DNA of 64,000 nt from Beijerinckiaceae bacterium (GCA_027533425.1 JAPZUD010000004.1:248001-312000), one strand, 5' to 3'. Shown: positions 50,858 to 59,704, counted from the first letter of the stretch. Program-made: numbers and translations. Notes: generated by a model from the letters alone, not told the origin.

Positions 50858-51730
50858 TCAGGCCGCGCCGGGCGGATGGCTGACAATGCCGGTACCGCCC
50901 CGCGCGCCGACGATCATCGCGCGCAGCTTCTGGTTCAGTTCGACAAAATCCGGCTGGAAGGTCATGTCGATCGTGCGCGGGCGCGGCAGCTCGACGATCT
51001 GGTCGTCGAGGATGCGGCCCGGCCGCGCGCTCATCACGCAGATCCGGCTGGCGAGATAGGCCGCCTCGCGCAGGTCATGCGTGACGAGGATGACCGTGAG
51101 CTTCTTCGACAGCCAGAGATCCTGCATGACGGCCCACAATTCCTCGCGGGTGAACTGGTCGAGCGCGCCGAAGGGTTCGTCGAGCAGCAGCAGGTCCGGG
51201 TCATGCACCAGAGCGCGGCAGAGATTGGCGCGCTGCATCATCCCGCCGGAGAGCTGGAACGGAAATTTCTCGGCAAAGCCGGCCAGGCCGACCTGCTTCA
51301 GCAGGGTCTCGACACGGTCCCGGAACTCGCTGTTCCGCTTGGCGCGGAAAGCCTGCCGGAAGGGCGGCACGATCTTCAGCGGCAACATCACGTTGTCGCG
51401 GATATTCAGCCAGGGCAGCAGGGTCGGGTTCTGGTAGGCCATGCCGATGCGGATGGGATTGGCGCCGATCTCGCGGCCGGCCACGAAGACGAAGCCTGTG
51501 CTCGGCTTCAGCAATTCGCCGACCATTTTCAGGATCGTCGACTTGCCGCAGCCGGAAGGCCCGACAAGGGCAACGAACTCGCCCTCGGCGATCTTGAGCG
51601 AGGTCGGCGCCAGCGCCTGCACGGCGCGCGCCCCCTTGCCATAGGTGATCGAGGCATTCTCGAATTCGATGAACGGGGCGGACGGGGCCGCCGTACTGCC
51701 GGGATCGGCCGGTCGGACCTGCGCATTCAC
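50858..51730 (-). CDS. ABC transporter ATPase (SsuB/TauB/ThiZ type)
   Basis: 290 residues, GTG start with AAGGAGG six bases upstream. Walker A GPSGCGKST, signature LSGGMMQRANLCRAL, Walker B LLLLDEPFGALDQ, H-loop LVTHDLREA. It powers the permease downstream. The GTG overlaps the hydrolase stop as GTGA. The only ATPase-permease set in the operon serves two binding proteins. Confidence 0.93.
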   Translation of the reverse strand: MNAQVRPADPGSTAAPSAPFIEFENASITYGKGARAVQALAPTSLKIAEGEFVALVGPSGCGKSTILKMVGELLKPSTGFVFVAGREIGANPIRIGMAYQNPTLLPWLNIRDNVMLPLKIVPPFRQAFRAKRNSEFRDRVETLLKQVGLAGFAEKFPFQLSGGMMQRANLCRALVHDPDLLLLDEPFGALDQFTREELWAVMQDLWLSKKLTVILVTHDLREAAYLASRICVMSARPGRILDDQIVELPRPRTIDMTFQPDFVELNQKLRAMIVGARGGTGIVSHPPGAA

Positions 51731-53181
51731 GATGAGCCTCCTTGGCTGGGCAGGGATGGTCCTCGCAAGACTGCGGCCAATGTCTGGTCGGTATTGCACG
51801 GCCGGGCCGCCGGCATCTGCTGGATCGCCGTAACCTGCTTGCCCCAGCCACTGGTCTCCTCGACGAGGCGGCGGTCGCGCTGGACGAAACGCCCGCGCAC
51901 CAGCGTGTGGATCGGCACACCGGTAACAGTGACGCCCTCGAACGGCGTGATCTTGCCGCGCGAATGCAGCGCGGACGCCGTGATTGTCTCGGTCCGGTCG
52001 AGATCGACCACCGCGATATCGGCCTGCGCCCCGGCCTCGATCCGCCCCTTGGCCGGCCAGAGGCCGAAGGCACGGGCCGGGTTCTCGGCCGAGATTTTCA
52101 CATAATGCTCAAGCGTGATGCGCCCCTTTGCCACTTCGTTCAGCATCAGGGGCATCTGCGTCTCGACGCCCGGGAAGCCGCAATCGGCCTCCCAGATGAT
52201 GCTCCTGGTCTTTTCCTCCGGCGTATGCGGCGCATGGTCGGTGGCGATCATGTCGACAACGCCGCTCTGGAGCGCCTGCCAGATCGCGGCGGAATCGCTT
52301 GCCTCGCGGACCGGCGGGTTGACGCGGATGACCGAGCCAAGCCGTTCATAGTCCCGGCTGTCCAGCAGGAGGTAGCAGGGACAGGTCTCGCCGGTGATCT
52401 CGACACCGCGCGCCTTGGCATCGGCCAGCGGACGCAGTTCCGCCGCCGAGGAGATATGCAGCACATGGATTCGCGCGCCGGTCCATTCGGCGAGTTCGGC
52501 CGCGCGGCTCACCGCCTCCGCCGCCACGATGGCCGGCCGGGCGGCAATATGGGCAAGCGGATCGTTCCGCCCGGATTCCATCAGCCGCTTCTGCCGCCAG
52601 GCCATGATCGAGGCAGTTTCGGCATGGAGCGAAATCCGCAGCCCGGACGGCGCGATGATCTCGAACCCTTCGAGCATCGCCCCGGTCGAGGGCGAGGGCA
52701 GGTTGCCGAAGGTGTTGCCCATGAAGCATTTGAAGGCGTTCACGCCGCCATCGATCAGCCCCTGCAGCTCGTCGATATTGTCCTCGGCAAGCAGGCCATA
52801 GATGCCGAAATCGACATGCGATTTCTCGGCCGCCTGCTGCTTCTGGCGCAATTCCCTGACCGAGCGCGTCGGCGGATGCGTGTTCGGCATCTCGAAAACC
52901 GTCGTCGTCCCGCCCATCGCCGCGGCAGCGCTGCCAGTCCGCCAGTCTTCCTTGTGGGTGTAGCCCGGCTCGCGGAAATGCACATGCACATCGATCGCGC
53001 CGGGCAGCAGGAACATGCCGCTGACATCGACCGTCTCGCGCGCGGCCGGCATGGCGGAAGGGTCGCCGACCAGCGCGATCAGGCCGTCCTTGATGGCAAT
53101 GTCGGCGCGGTAACGCGTCATGCCGGTGACGACGGTGCCGCCAGTCAGGACCAGGTCGGCCAGGAAGGGTTCCGGACTCAT
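51727..53181 (-). CDS. Dihydroorotase/hydantoinase-family amidohydrolase (proximal copy)
   Basis: 484 residues. Complete two-metal site: HVHFREPGYTHKED, lysine in NAFKCFMGNTFG, SLHAET, HVLHISSA and ATDHAPH. It shares the FREPG...MPNT.PPT and DHAPH blocks with the distal copy at 43703 but differs around the substrate loops, so the two may act on different rings. About 28 extra residues after the barrel (from GKQVTAIQQMPAAR) are poorly conserved. GAGGG precedes the ATG. Confidence 0.88.
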   Translation of the reverse strand: MSPEPFLADLVLTGGTVVTGMTRYRADIAIKDGLIALVGDPSAMPAARETVDVSGMFLLPGAIDVHVHFREPGYTHKEDWRTGSAAAAMGGTTTVFEMPNTHPPTRSVRELRQKQQAAEKSHVDFGIYGLLAEDNIDELQGLIDGGVNAFKCFMGNTFGNLPSPSTGAMLEGFEIIAPSGLRISLHAETASIMAWRQKRLMESGRNDPLAHIAARPAIVAAEAVSRAAELAEWTGARIHVLHISSAAELRPLADAKARGVEITGETCPCYLLLDSRDYERLGSVIRVNPPVREASDSAAIWQALQSGVVDMIATDHAPHTPEEKTRSIIWEADCGFPGVETQMPLMLNEVAKGRITLEHYVKISAENPARAFGLWPAKGRIEAGAQADIAVVDLDRTETITASALHSRGKITPFEGVTVTGVPIHTLVRGRFVQRDRRLVEETSGWGKQVTAIQQMPAARPCNTDQTLAAVLRGPSLPSQGGSS

Positions 53182-53188
53182 CGCGCCC

Positions 53189-53983
53189 TCACAGCATGGC
53201 CCAGCCGCCATCGACCGGCAGGTCGACGCCGCTGATCTGGCGGGACACCTCGGAGGCGAGGAACAGGCAGGCATGGGCCACGTCCTCGTCGGTCGAGACG
53301 CGGCGCAGCGCGTAATCGGCCGCGTGTTTCTGGACGGCTTGCTCCTCCGTGATCCCCAGCCGCGCCGCCATTTCCGGCACGACCTTGCCGCGGAAGCGCG
53401 GGCCATCGACCATGCCGGGCGCCACGCAATTCACGTTGATATTGTAGGGTCCGGCCTCAAGCGCGAAGCTCTTGGTAATGCCGCGCAGGCCCCATTTCGA
53501 GGCGGAATAGGCCATGCGGCCGGCGCGGCCACGCATCCCGAAGGTCCCGCCGACATTGACGATCTTGCCGTCGCGCTGGGCGATCATGGTCGGCAGGCAG
53601 GCCCGCATCGTGTTGAAGCAGCCACGCATATTGAGATCGACGATCTCGTCAAACTCGGCCTCGGTTGTCTCCCAGCCCGTCTTGCCGATCGGGCCGGATC
53701 CCCCCGCCACATTGACCAGCACGTCGACGCGCCCGCCGAACGCGGCCTTCGTCTCCGCAACTGCCGCATTGCAGGCTTCGCCCCGGGTAATGTCGCAGGC
53801 GATGACGATCGCCTCCGCGCCGCCCGCCCGTACCTCGGCCGCGACCGGCTCGATGGCGGCGACATCCCGCCCGAGCAGGGCCAGCCGGCTGCCCTCCGCC
53901 GCGAAGGCGCGGGTGATTGCCGCGCCCATGCCCTTGGCGGGGCCGGTGATCACCACCACCCGGTCTTTCAGTTTCAGATCCAT
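53189..53983 (-). CDS. Short-chain dehydrogenase/reductase of the amidohydrolase operon
   Basis: 264 residues. Coenzyme loop TGPAKGMGAAI, structural block VNVAGG and YSASK are intact. The usual catalytic serine, expected 13 residues before the tyrosine, is a glycine followed by threonine (NVGGTFG), so activity may be altered or the threonine may substitute. It oxidises or reduces an alcohol/ketone intermediate, by inference from context. The adjacent genes are in the same operon, gaps of 7 and 15 bases. Confidence 0.83.
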   Translation of the reverse strand: MDLKLKDRVVVITGPAKGMGAAITRAFAAEGSRLALLGRDVAAIEPVAAEVRAGGAEAIVIACDITRGEACNAAVAETKAAFGGRVDVLVNVAGGSGPIGKTGWETTEAEFDEIVDLNMRGCFNTMRACLPTMIAQRDGKIVNVGGTFGMRGRAGRMAYSASKWGLRGITKSFALEAGPYNINVNCVAPGMVDGPRFRGKVVPEMAARLGITEEQAVQKHAADYALRRVSTDEDVAHACLFLASEVSRQISGVDLPVDGGWAML

Positions 53984-53998
53984 GATCGTGCTTCCGGC

Positions 53999-55072
53999 TC
54001 AGATCAGCTTGGTAATGCGATCAGCAATCGGCGGCAGATAGGCGCGGCTGAAGATCTCGCCCGGTGCCGGGCTGCGCGGCAGGCCATCCGCCTCCACGAC
54101 AATGCCGATCGACTTCGCAAACCGGGCATCGTCGATCTCGCCGAGGCCGAGTTTCGCGAGTTCGGGATGGCTCATCTCGTCGGCCAAGGTCGCGAGCAGG
54201 CGCTCCTTCTCGACAACCTTGTTGATCAACGGTTCGCGCTTGGCCACGGCTTCGACCGCGGCATCCGGGTCCTTCAGCGTGTCCTTCAGGCCCTTGTTGA
54301 TGGCCGCGAGCAGGCCCTTCAGCGCCCCCGGATTCTCGGTGACCAGCTTGCGCGAGGCGATCACCGCGTTGGAATAGAGATCCATGCCGAAATCGCCGTA
54401 ATTGATGAACCGGAAGTCCTTGTCCGGATTGATCCCGACCAGCTTGGCCGAGAAGCGGATCGTGTTGACGAAGCCGAACACGCCATCCACCTGCCCGCGC
54501 TGGAGCATCTGCTCGCGCAGGTTCGGCTGCATGTTCGTGATCTGCACTTTCGACAGGTCCACTCCGACCTGCTTGGCGAAAGCCGGGAACAGCTTGAGCG
54601 CGCCGTCATTGGCCGGCCCGCCGAGCGTGCGACCCTCGAAATCCTTCGGCGTCTTGATCGGCCCATCCGCCTTCACCGCGATGGTGAAGGGCGGGCGATT
54701 GTAAAGCGCGGAAATCGCCAGCGGCGTGTTGCCGCCCGCCGGGCCCTTGGCCACCAGCTGGATCAGCGCGTTGATATCGCCGAAGCCGAGATCATAGGAG
54801 CCCGAGGCGACCGCGCCGACCGCGGCCCCCGAGCCATTGCCCTGGTCCATCGTGATCTCGAGCCCGGCCTCGCGGAAATAGCCGCGATCCTCGGCGAGGA
54901 AGAACCAGCCCTGTGGCCCCTGGTAGCGCCAGTTCAGCACCATCTTCAGCCGGGTCAGGGATTGGGCCAGGGCCGGGCGCGGCAGGCTGGCGGCCAGTGC
55001 CGTCCCGCCAAGGCCGAGGCCGAAAGCCCGTCGTGAAATGCCTCCTGAAGTGTCCGATGCCATGTCAACCAT
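53999..55072 (-). CDS. NMT1/THI5-like ABC substrate-binding protein (copy 1), twin-arginine signal
   Basis: 357 residues. A twin-arginine signal (SRRAFGLGLGGTALAASL) indicates export after folding, unlike copy 2 which has an ordinary signal. The mature start LNWRYQGPQGWFF and GYFREAGLEITMDQG are plainly related to copy 2 ([13 protein letters not shown]). It is the first gene of the operon, facing the divergent LysR gene. The ATG at 55063 is an alternative start. Confidence 0.9.
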   Translation of the reverse strand: MVDMASDTSGGISRRAFGLGLGGTALAASLPRPALAQSLTRLKMVLNWRYQGPQGWFFLAEDRGYFREAGLEITMDQGNGSGAAVGAVASGSYDLGFGDINALIQLVAKGPAGGNTPLAISALYNRPPFTIAVKADGPIKTPKDFEGRTLGGPANDGALKLFPAFAKQVGVDLSKVQITNMQPNLREQMLQRGQVDGVFGFVNTIRFSAKLVGINPDKDFRFINYGDFGMDLYSNAVIASRKLVTENPGALKGLLAAINKGLKDTLKDPDAAVEAVAKREPLINKVVEKERLLATLADEMSHPELAKLGLGEIDDARFAKSIGIVVEADGLPRSPAPGEIFSRAYLPPIADRITKLI

Positions 55073-55178
55073 CCCCGTATCCAGATCGGAATGGACGCTA
55101 GGGGAGTTGACCGATGCCGTCTTCTGCTTATTTCTTGCCAGACCTGTTCGAAAAAAGCACCGCTGGGAGAGGCCGGTC
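55073..55178. promoter_or_regulatory. Divergent promoter region of the amidohydrolase operon and LysR gene
   Basis: 106 bases between the two starts. TTGACC near 55107 followed by an AT-rich stretch (TTATTTCTT) could be the LysR-side promoter. A GAAAAAAG run lies near 55150. No clear palindrome was found. Confidence 0.35.
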
Positions 55179-56102
55179 GTGAAACATCTGCGCCTCCTGA
55201 ACTATGTCGACGAAGTCGCGCGGGTCGGCTCGATCCGCCGCGCGGCCGAGCGGCTCAACCTCACCGCCTCGGCGCTCAATCGCCGGATCCAGGATATCGA
55301 GGAGGAACTGGGCACGCCGATCTTCGAGCGCCTTCCGCGCGGTGTACGGCTCAATGCGGCCGGCGAATTGCTGATCCGGCATATCCGGACGCAGCTTGCC
55401 GATATGAGCCGCGTCCGCTCGCAGATCGAGGATCTCTCCGGGTTCCGGCGCGGCACTGTCTCGATCGCCTGCAGCCAGGCTTTGGCCTATGAGCTGCTGC
55501 CGAGCGTCATTGCGGCCTACCGGCATGAATTCCCGCTGGTCGAATTCGAGGTGAAGGTCCGAGACCATTCCGATGCCCTGCGGGCGCTGGCGGAGTTCGA
55601 GGTCGATCTCGCCATGGTGTTCCGGCCCTCGCTGATGGCCGATTTCCAGGTCCTCGCCTCGGTCGAGCAGCGGGTCGTCGCGATCATGGCGGCCGATCAT
55701 CCGCTGGCCGGCCGGCCCAGCCTTCGCCTGCGCGATTGTGCCGCCTATCCGCTGGCCTTGCCCGATCCGAGCTATGGCGGGCGTCAGCTGCTCGACGAGG
55801 CCACGGCGCGGAGTTCCTTCCGCTTCCAGGCGGTGGTCGAGTCCAACTCCTTCGAGTTCCTGCGCAATTATGTGCGCTTCGAGCAGGCGATCACGTTCCA
55901 GATCGAGGTGGGTGCGCCGGCCACGCTGAAGGAACGGCATGGCCTCGTCTCGCGCCCGGTCGACCTGCGCGACATGCAGCCCGCCCGGCTGGCCATGGGT
56001 CAGCTCCGCGGCCGCGCCCTGCCGGTGGCGGCGGCCAAGTTCGCCGAGCAGCTCGGCCGGCGCTTCACCGGCCCCCCGGTCACATCCATTTCGGAACCGT
56101 GA
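55179..56102 (+). CDS. LysR-family transcriptional regulator
   Basis: 307 residues from the GTG at 55179, preceded by GGGAGAGG. The helix-turn-helix is GSIRRAAERLNLTASALNRRI (key residues: the AAERLN and SALNRR helices), followed by the co-inducer domain. A frame open from 55038 adds 47 residues of unlikely leader. It is divergent from the ten-gene operon and probably controls it. Its 3' end overlaps the LOG-family gene by 23 bases on the opposite strand. Confidence 0.9.
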   Translation: MKHLRLLNYVDEVARVGSIRRAAERLNLTASALNRRIQDIEEELGTPIFERLPRGVRLNAAGELLIRHIRTQLADMSRVRSQIEDLSGFRRGTVSIACSQALAYELLPSVIAAYRHEFPLVEFEVKVRDHSDALRALAEFEVDLAMVFRPSLMADFQVLASVEQRVVAIMAADHPLAGRPSLRLRDCAAYPLALPDPSYGGRQLLDEATARSSFRFQAVVESNSFEFLRNYVRFEQAITFQIEVGAPATLKERHGLVSRPVDLRDMQPARLAMGQLRGRALPVAAAKFAEQLGRRFTGPPVTSISEP

Positions 56103-56670
56103 CCTTGCGGAAGGTCATCAGCCCGTCGATCAGCCGGCCGGGTTCGGGCTCCACCACGATGCCGTTCCGGTGTTCCGGCGGCAGGAACCTTTGGCCGATC
56201 ATGTGGTCGATAAAGGCGAGGAAGGGCTGGTAATAGCCCGCCACATCGAGCAGCCCTGCCGGCTTGTCGATCTCGCCGAGCTGGTTCAGCGTCCAGATCT
56301 CCATGAATTCCTCCAGCGTCCCGATCCCGCCGGGCAGGGCGATGAAGGCATCCGCCAGTTCCGCCATGCGCGCCTTGCGGGCCCGCATGGAACCCACGAT
56401 CTCGCTGGCATCGAGGTCCGGATGCAGATGCCCCCGATCGGCGAGGCGCTGCGTGATCACGCCATGCGCCGTGCCGCCCGCCGCACGCGCGGCATCGGCC
56501 AGCAGGCCCATCAGCCCCTTGTTCGTTCCGCCATAGACCAACGTCATCCCCCGGCTGCCGATGGCCTGGCCGAGCGCCTTCGCGGCCTCGATATAAGTCT
56601 CGCCGAGCCCGGTATTCGATCCGCAGAAGACGGCGATGGACCGGATGGGGCGGGGAGCTTCTGGCGACAT
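56080..56670 (-). CDS. LOG-family (TIGR00730) nucleoside 5'-monophosphate phosphoribohydrolase
   Basis: 196 residues. The family motif PGGIGTLEE (about residue 110) and GGTNKGLMGLLA are present. LOG-family enzymes release the base from cytokinin-type or other nucleotides; in bacteria they are often housekeeping. It runs convergent with the LysR gene, overlapping it by 23 bases. Confidence 0.92.
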   Translation of the reverse strand: MSPEAPRPIRSIAVFCGSNTGLGETYIEAAKALGQAIGSRGMTLVYGGTNKGLMGLLADAARAAGGTAHGVITQRLADRGHLHPDLDASEIVGSMRARKARMAELADAFIALPGGIGTLEEFMEIWTLNQLGEIDKPAGLLDVAGYYQPFLAFIDHMIGQRFLPPEHRNGIVVEPEPGRLIDGLMTFRKVTVPKWM

Positions 56671-56767
56671 GGGCTGGACTCGCAGGCTGGGGAGACAATC
56701 CGTACTTGCCGGGAGCCCCGGGCATTTGCAACATCGGGCTGTGATTCCGCGCGGGAAAGGACCGTTG

Positions 56768-57712
56768 ATGATGTTCGAGCTGAAGGCCTCTCCCGAAACC
56801 GCGCATTGGGGTTATTTCGATGCGGGTCTGGCGCCGGCCCTGCGCGTGCCCAGCGGCGCGACGGTGCGGATCAGCAGTGTGTCCGGCACGCGCGAGGTCC
56901 TGCCGCCCGCCGGTTTCCATGTGCCGCCGGAACTTCACGCCATCCATGCGGCGCAGGTCGGCCTGCCGTTCGGCCCGCATATCCTGACCGGCCCCGTCCA
57001 TGTCGAGGGGGCCAGCCCGGGCGATGTGCTCGAGGTGCGCATCCGCGAGGTCGGGCTGCACCAGGATTGGGGCTTCAATTTCAACCGCCCGCTGGCCGGC
57101 ACCCTGCCGGATGATTTCCCGACCTATCACCTCATGCATATCCCCCTCGATGCGAAGCGGATGATCGGCACCCTGCCCTGGGGCCTCGAAGTGCCGCTGG
57201 CGCCGTTCTTCGGGGTGATGGGCGTCGCCCCGCCGCCGGCCTGGGGGCGCTGTACCTCGATCATTCCCCGGGCTTTCGGGGGCAATATCGACAACAAGGA
57301 GCTGGTGGCGGGCACCACGCTCTACCTGCCGGTCTTTGTCGAGGGTGCGTTGTTCTCCTGCGGCGATGGCCATGCCCTGCAGGGCGATGGCGAGGTCAAC
57401 GTCACGGCGATCGAGACCGCGCTTGTGGGCACGTTCGAACTGGTCGTCCGCAAGGACCTGCACTTCACCTATCCGCGCGCCGAAACGCCGACCCATGTCA
57501 TCACCTGCGGCATGGATCCCGATCTCGACAGATGCGCCGAGAAGGCCCTGCGTGACATGATTGCGCTGGTTGTCGAGCGGACAGGCCTGACGCGCGAACA
57601 GGCCTACGGGCTCTGCTCCATCACCGCGGATCTCCGGATCACGCAGACGGTCAACCAGCACAAGGGCGTGCATTGCATGCTGCGGAAGGACTATCTGGTC
57701 GGCCCGCGCTGA
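56768..57712 (+). CDS. Acetamidase/formamidase family protein
   Basis: 314 residues. The family blocks are GPHILTGPVHVEGASPGDVLEV, represented by GPVHVEGASPGD, then FGGNIDNKEL and GDGHALQGDGEV. These enzymes hydrolyse short amides such as formamide to ammonia and acid. That fits the amide-opening operon nearby, where a small amide could be released, but they are separately transcribed. AAAGGA precedes the ATG; the next codon is also ATG. Confidence 0.88.
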   Translation: MMFELKASPETAHWGYFDAGLAPALRVPSGATVRISSVSGTREVLPPAGFHVPPELHAIHAAQVGLPFGPHILTGPVHVEGASPGDVLEVRIREVGLHQDWGFNFNRPLAGTLPDDFPTYHLMHIPLDAKRMIGTLPWGLEVPLAPFFGVMGVAPPPAWGRCTSIIPRAFGGNIDNKELVAGTTLYLPVFVEGALFSCGDGHALQGDGEVNVTAIETALVGTFELVVRKDLHFTYPRAETPTHVITCGMDPDLDRCAEKALRDMIALVVERTGLTREQAYGLCSITADLRITQTVNQHKGVHCMLRKDYLVGPR

Positions 57713-57737
57713 AGCGGGGCGCAAGCCGGGCGGCGCG

Positions 57738-59621
57738 CTATTGCCAGCCCCTCATTCCCAGCCGTTGCGCCAGCTCGGCCAGGGCGGCATCTGCCATCGC
57801 GGCATGGCCCTCGGCCGTGGGGTGGATCGCCCCGCCATAAACCGCGCTGGTCGCGCCCCAGATCGGGTCATGCAGGTCGCCGGCCAGCCGCCGGAACTCG
57901 TCCGGATAGGTCATGGCTGCAAAGTAGCTGTCATTGGCGGTCCTGATCCAGCGTTGCCGCGAGGCATAGGGCCGGAACTCGCCCTCGCGCCCCGCGCAGG
58001 CGCCGGCCAGCGCACTGGTTTCTGGCGGTGGAGCGGTTGCGAAGGACCGTCCATCCGTCCGGAAGCACTGGCGGTCGAATTCCGGATCGTCGCTGCCGGT
58101 CGCGCAGAAGCCATGCTCCGCGAAGGCGCCCTGATGCTGGTCGACGAAGGTCATGGCTCGCTTGTCCGGGCTGGTGCAGCCCGTCGCCGGTGCGCAGCGG
58201 GCAAGGTCCTTGAGGGCCGGAAAGAACGTCGTGTCGACGAAGCGCACGGCATCCGCCGCTTTCGCACCGTCGACGCCGAATCCGGGATGGACGTCGAAGC
58301 CGTGCCGTGAAGCCGGGCAGGCCCGGGCGGCATCGCGGCGGGCCGGATTGCCATAGATCGTGTAGATCACATTGCCGAGATCGCGCCCTGCGATCACCGG
58401 GGCGAGCCGCCGGCGCAAGGTTTCGAAATTCGGCCGGAGCACCCGCGTGATCGCCCGCTCGGCCTCGCTGACGCTGCTCACAAGACCCGCGGCCTCGAAA
58501 ATCTCGCGCTCCTTGCCGGGCTGCAGCATGATATCCGCGACCAGGCCGGAAAACCCGATATCATTCGCGCCGATCGTGAGCAGGATGGCGTCGAAGGGGC
58601 GGCCTGCATCAAGGATGTAGCGGTCGAGCAGCGAGACCTGTGACTGGACAATCGTCTGCCCGTTATAGAATTCGCGGGCCTTGCGCGATTTCAGGAGGCC
58701 ATCCTCGATTGTCGCGCCCGAGCAGCCGAGCGGCACGAAGGTGACGGCACTGTCGGGATTCCGGATCGCCAGGGCCAGCGCGGCGCGCATCTGGTAACTG
58801 TAGAGCGAGCGATGACAGGCAGGGCTTGTCCAGCGTGCCGCCCGCGCGCCCCAGGCACGCCGCTCCTCGTCCGTGGAGGCTTCGCCGGGATTGGCCGGGC
58901 AGGCGGTGCGAAGGGCATAGCCATCCCGGCTGGGTCGCCAGTATTCGCGATTGGAGAAAAACCGGTCGAAGCACATGGCCCGAGCCGACGAGAGCCGGAC
59001 CGGCCGATCCGGATTGCCCTCGCCCGAGGCGATCGAATCCCCGAGGCCGGCCATCAGTACATGTCGCACCGCGATATCGGTCGTGGCGAGGAGCTGGCGT
59101 GGCGCCGTGGCTTCCGCCACGCTGACCGCAAGACGCCGGCCCGCGGCGATGCGCCGCTCGAGGCCCTTGCAGGGACCCTCCACCTCCTCCCGCCTGCCCG
59201 TCGCAAGATCGCGGAAGATCCAGCGGCAGGTGGTTCCTGCCGGGCCTCCAGGGAGGAACGTGAGGCGGATCGGAAAGCTGGCAGGGGCGAGATAGGATTC
59301 CTGCACGCCGTCGCGCCGGCATGTCCCGGCAATCTCATTGCCGCCCGCCTTAAGGCAGGTCCGGCCGAGCATCGCGGCAGCCCAGCCCTCGCGGGATCCC
59401 GCCGAGAGCGCGCGTTCCGCTTCGAGAATCGAGGATCGGCCTTTGGCGGCCAGTTCGTGCCGCTCGAAATCAGACCGCTCGGTGAAGAGCCGGAACCGGT
59501 TGATGACATGCCATTCGATGGTCTGGGCGGCAGACGGCAGCCCTGTGCCGAGGAGGGCGAGCAGCGCGATGCCGACAAGACGGGCGCTCCGTTGCGTGGC
59601 TGACCTGCGAGGCGTGATCAT
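57738..59621 (-). CDS. Exported SGNH/GDSL-type hydrolase
   Basis: 627 residues, longer than typical small esterases. A signal peptide (SARLVGIALLALLGTGLPSAAQ) follows the ATG at 59621, which has GGAGGAGG. Block I with the catalytic serine is GLGDSIASGEGNP (about residue 195), block III is IGANDIGFS, and the histidine block is IHPTAEGHAAM. The usual aspartate three residues before the histidine is not present, so the acid may come from elsewhere. Several cysteine pairs suit an exported protein. The substrate is unknown. An open frame to 59783 is unlikely to be used. Confidence 0.83.
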   Translation of the reverse strand: MITPRRSATQRSARLVGIALLALLGTGLPSAAQTIEWHVINRFRLFTERSDFERHELAAKGRSSILEAERALSAGSREGWAAAMLGRTCLKAGGNEIAGTCRRDGVQESYLAPASFPIRLTFLPGGPAGTTCRWIFRDLATGRREEVEGPCKGLERRIAAGRRLAVSVAEATAPRQLLATTDIAVRHVLMAGLGDSIASGEGNPDRPVRLSSARAMCFDRFFSNREYWRPSRDGYALRTACPANPGEASTDEERRAWGARAARWTSPACHRSLYSYQMRAALALAIRNPDSAVTFVPLGCSGATIEDGLLKSRKAREFYNGQTIVQSQVSLLDRYILDAGRPFDAILLTIGANDIGFSGLVADIMLQPGKEREIFEAAGLVSSVSEAERAITRVLRPNFETLRRRLAPVIAGRDLGNVIYTIYGNPARRDAARACPASRHGFDVHPGFGVDGAKAADAVRFVDTTFFPALKDLARCAPATGCTSPDKRAMTFVDQHQGAFAEHGFCATGSDDPEFDRQCFRTDGRSFATAPPPETSALAGACAGREGEFRPYASRQRWIRTANDSYFAAMTYPDEFRRLAGDLHDPIWGATSAVYGGAIHPTAEGHAAMADAALAELAQRLGMRGWQ

Positions 59622-59667
59622 GGCTTCCTCCTCCAGTCCGGGCCTGCCAGACGGCCACCGCATGCCC

Positions 59668-59704
59668 GCAGGGCGGCATGCCGGGGAGAAGGCTGCCGCC
59701 CTGC
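59668..59704. terminator. Hairpin between the TRAP binding-protein and SGNH hydrolase genes
   Basis: GCAGGGCGGCA and TGCCGCCCTGC form a perfect 11-base-pair stem with a 15-base loop in the 228-base gap (59622-59849). There is no T-run. It may end or dampen transcripts of the TRAP gene. The rest of the gap shows no gene. Confidence 0.35.

Noticed and set aside
53120-55036. 638-codon plus-strand frame opposite the dehydrogenase and binding-protein genes
   Set aside because: Antisense shadow of genes with clear motifs and good ribosome sites.
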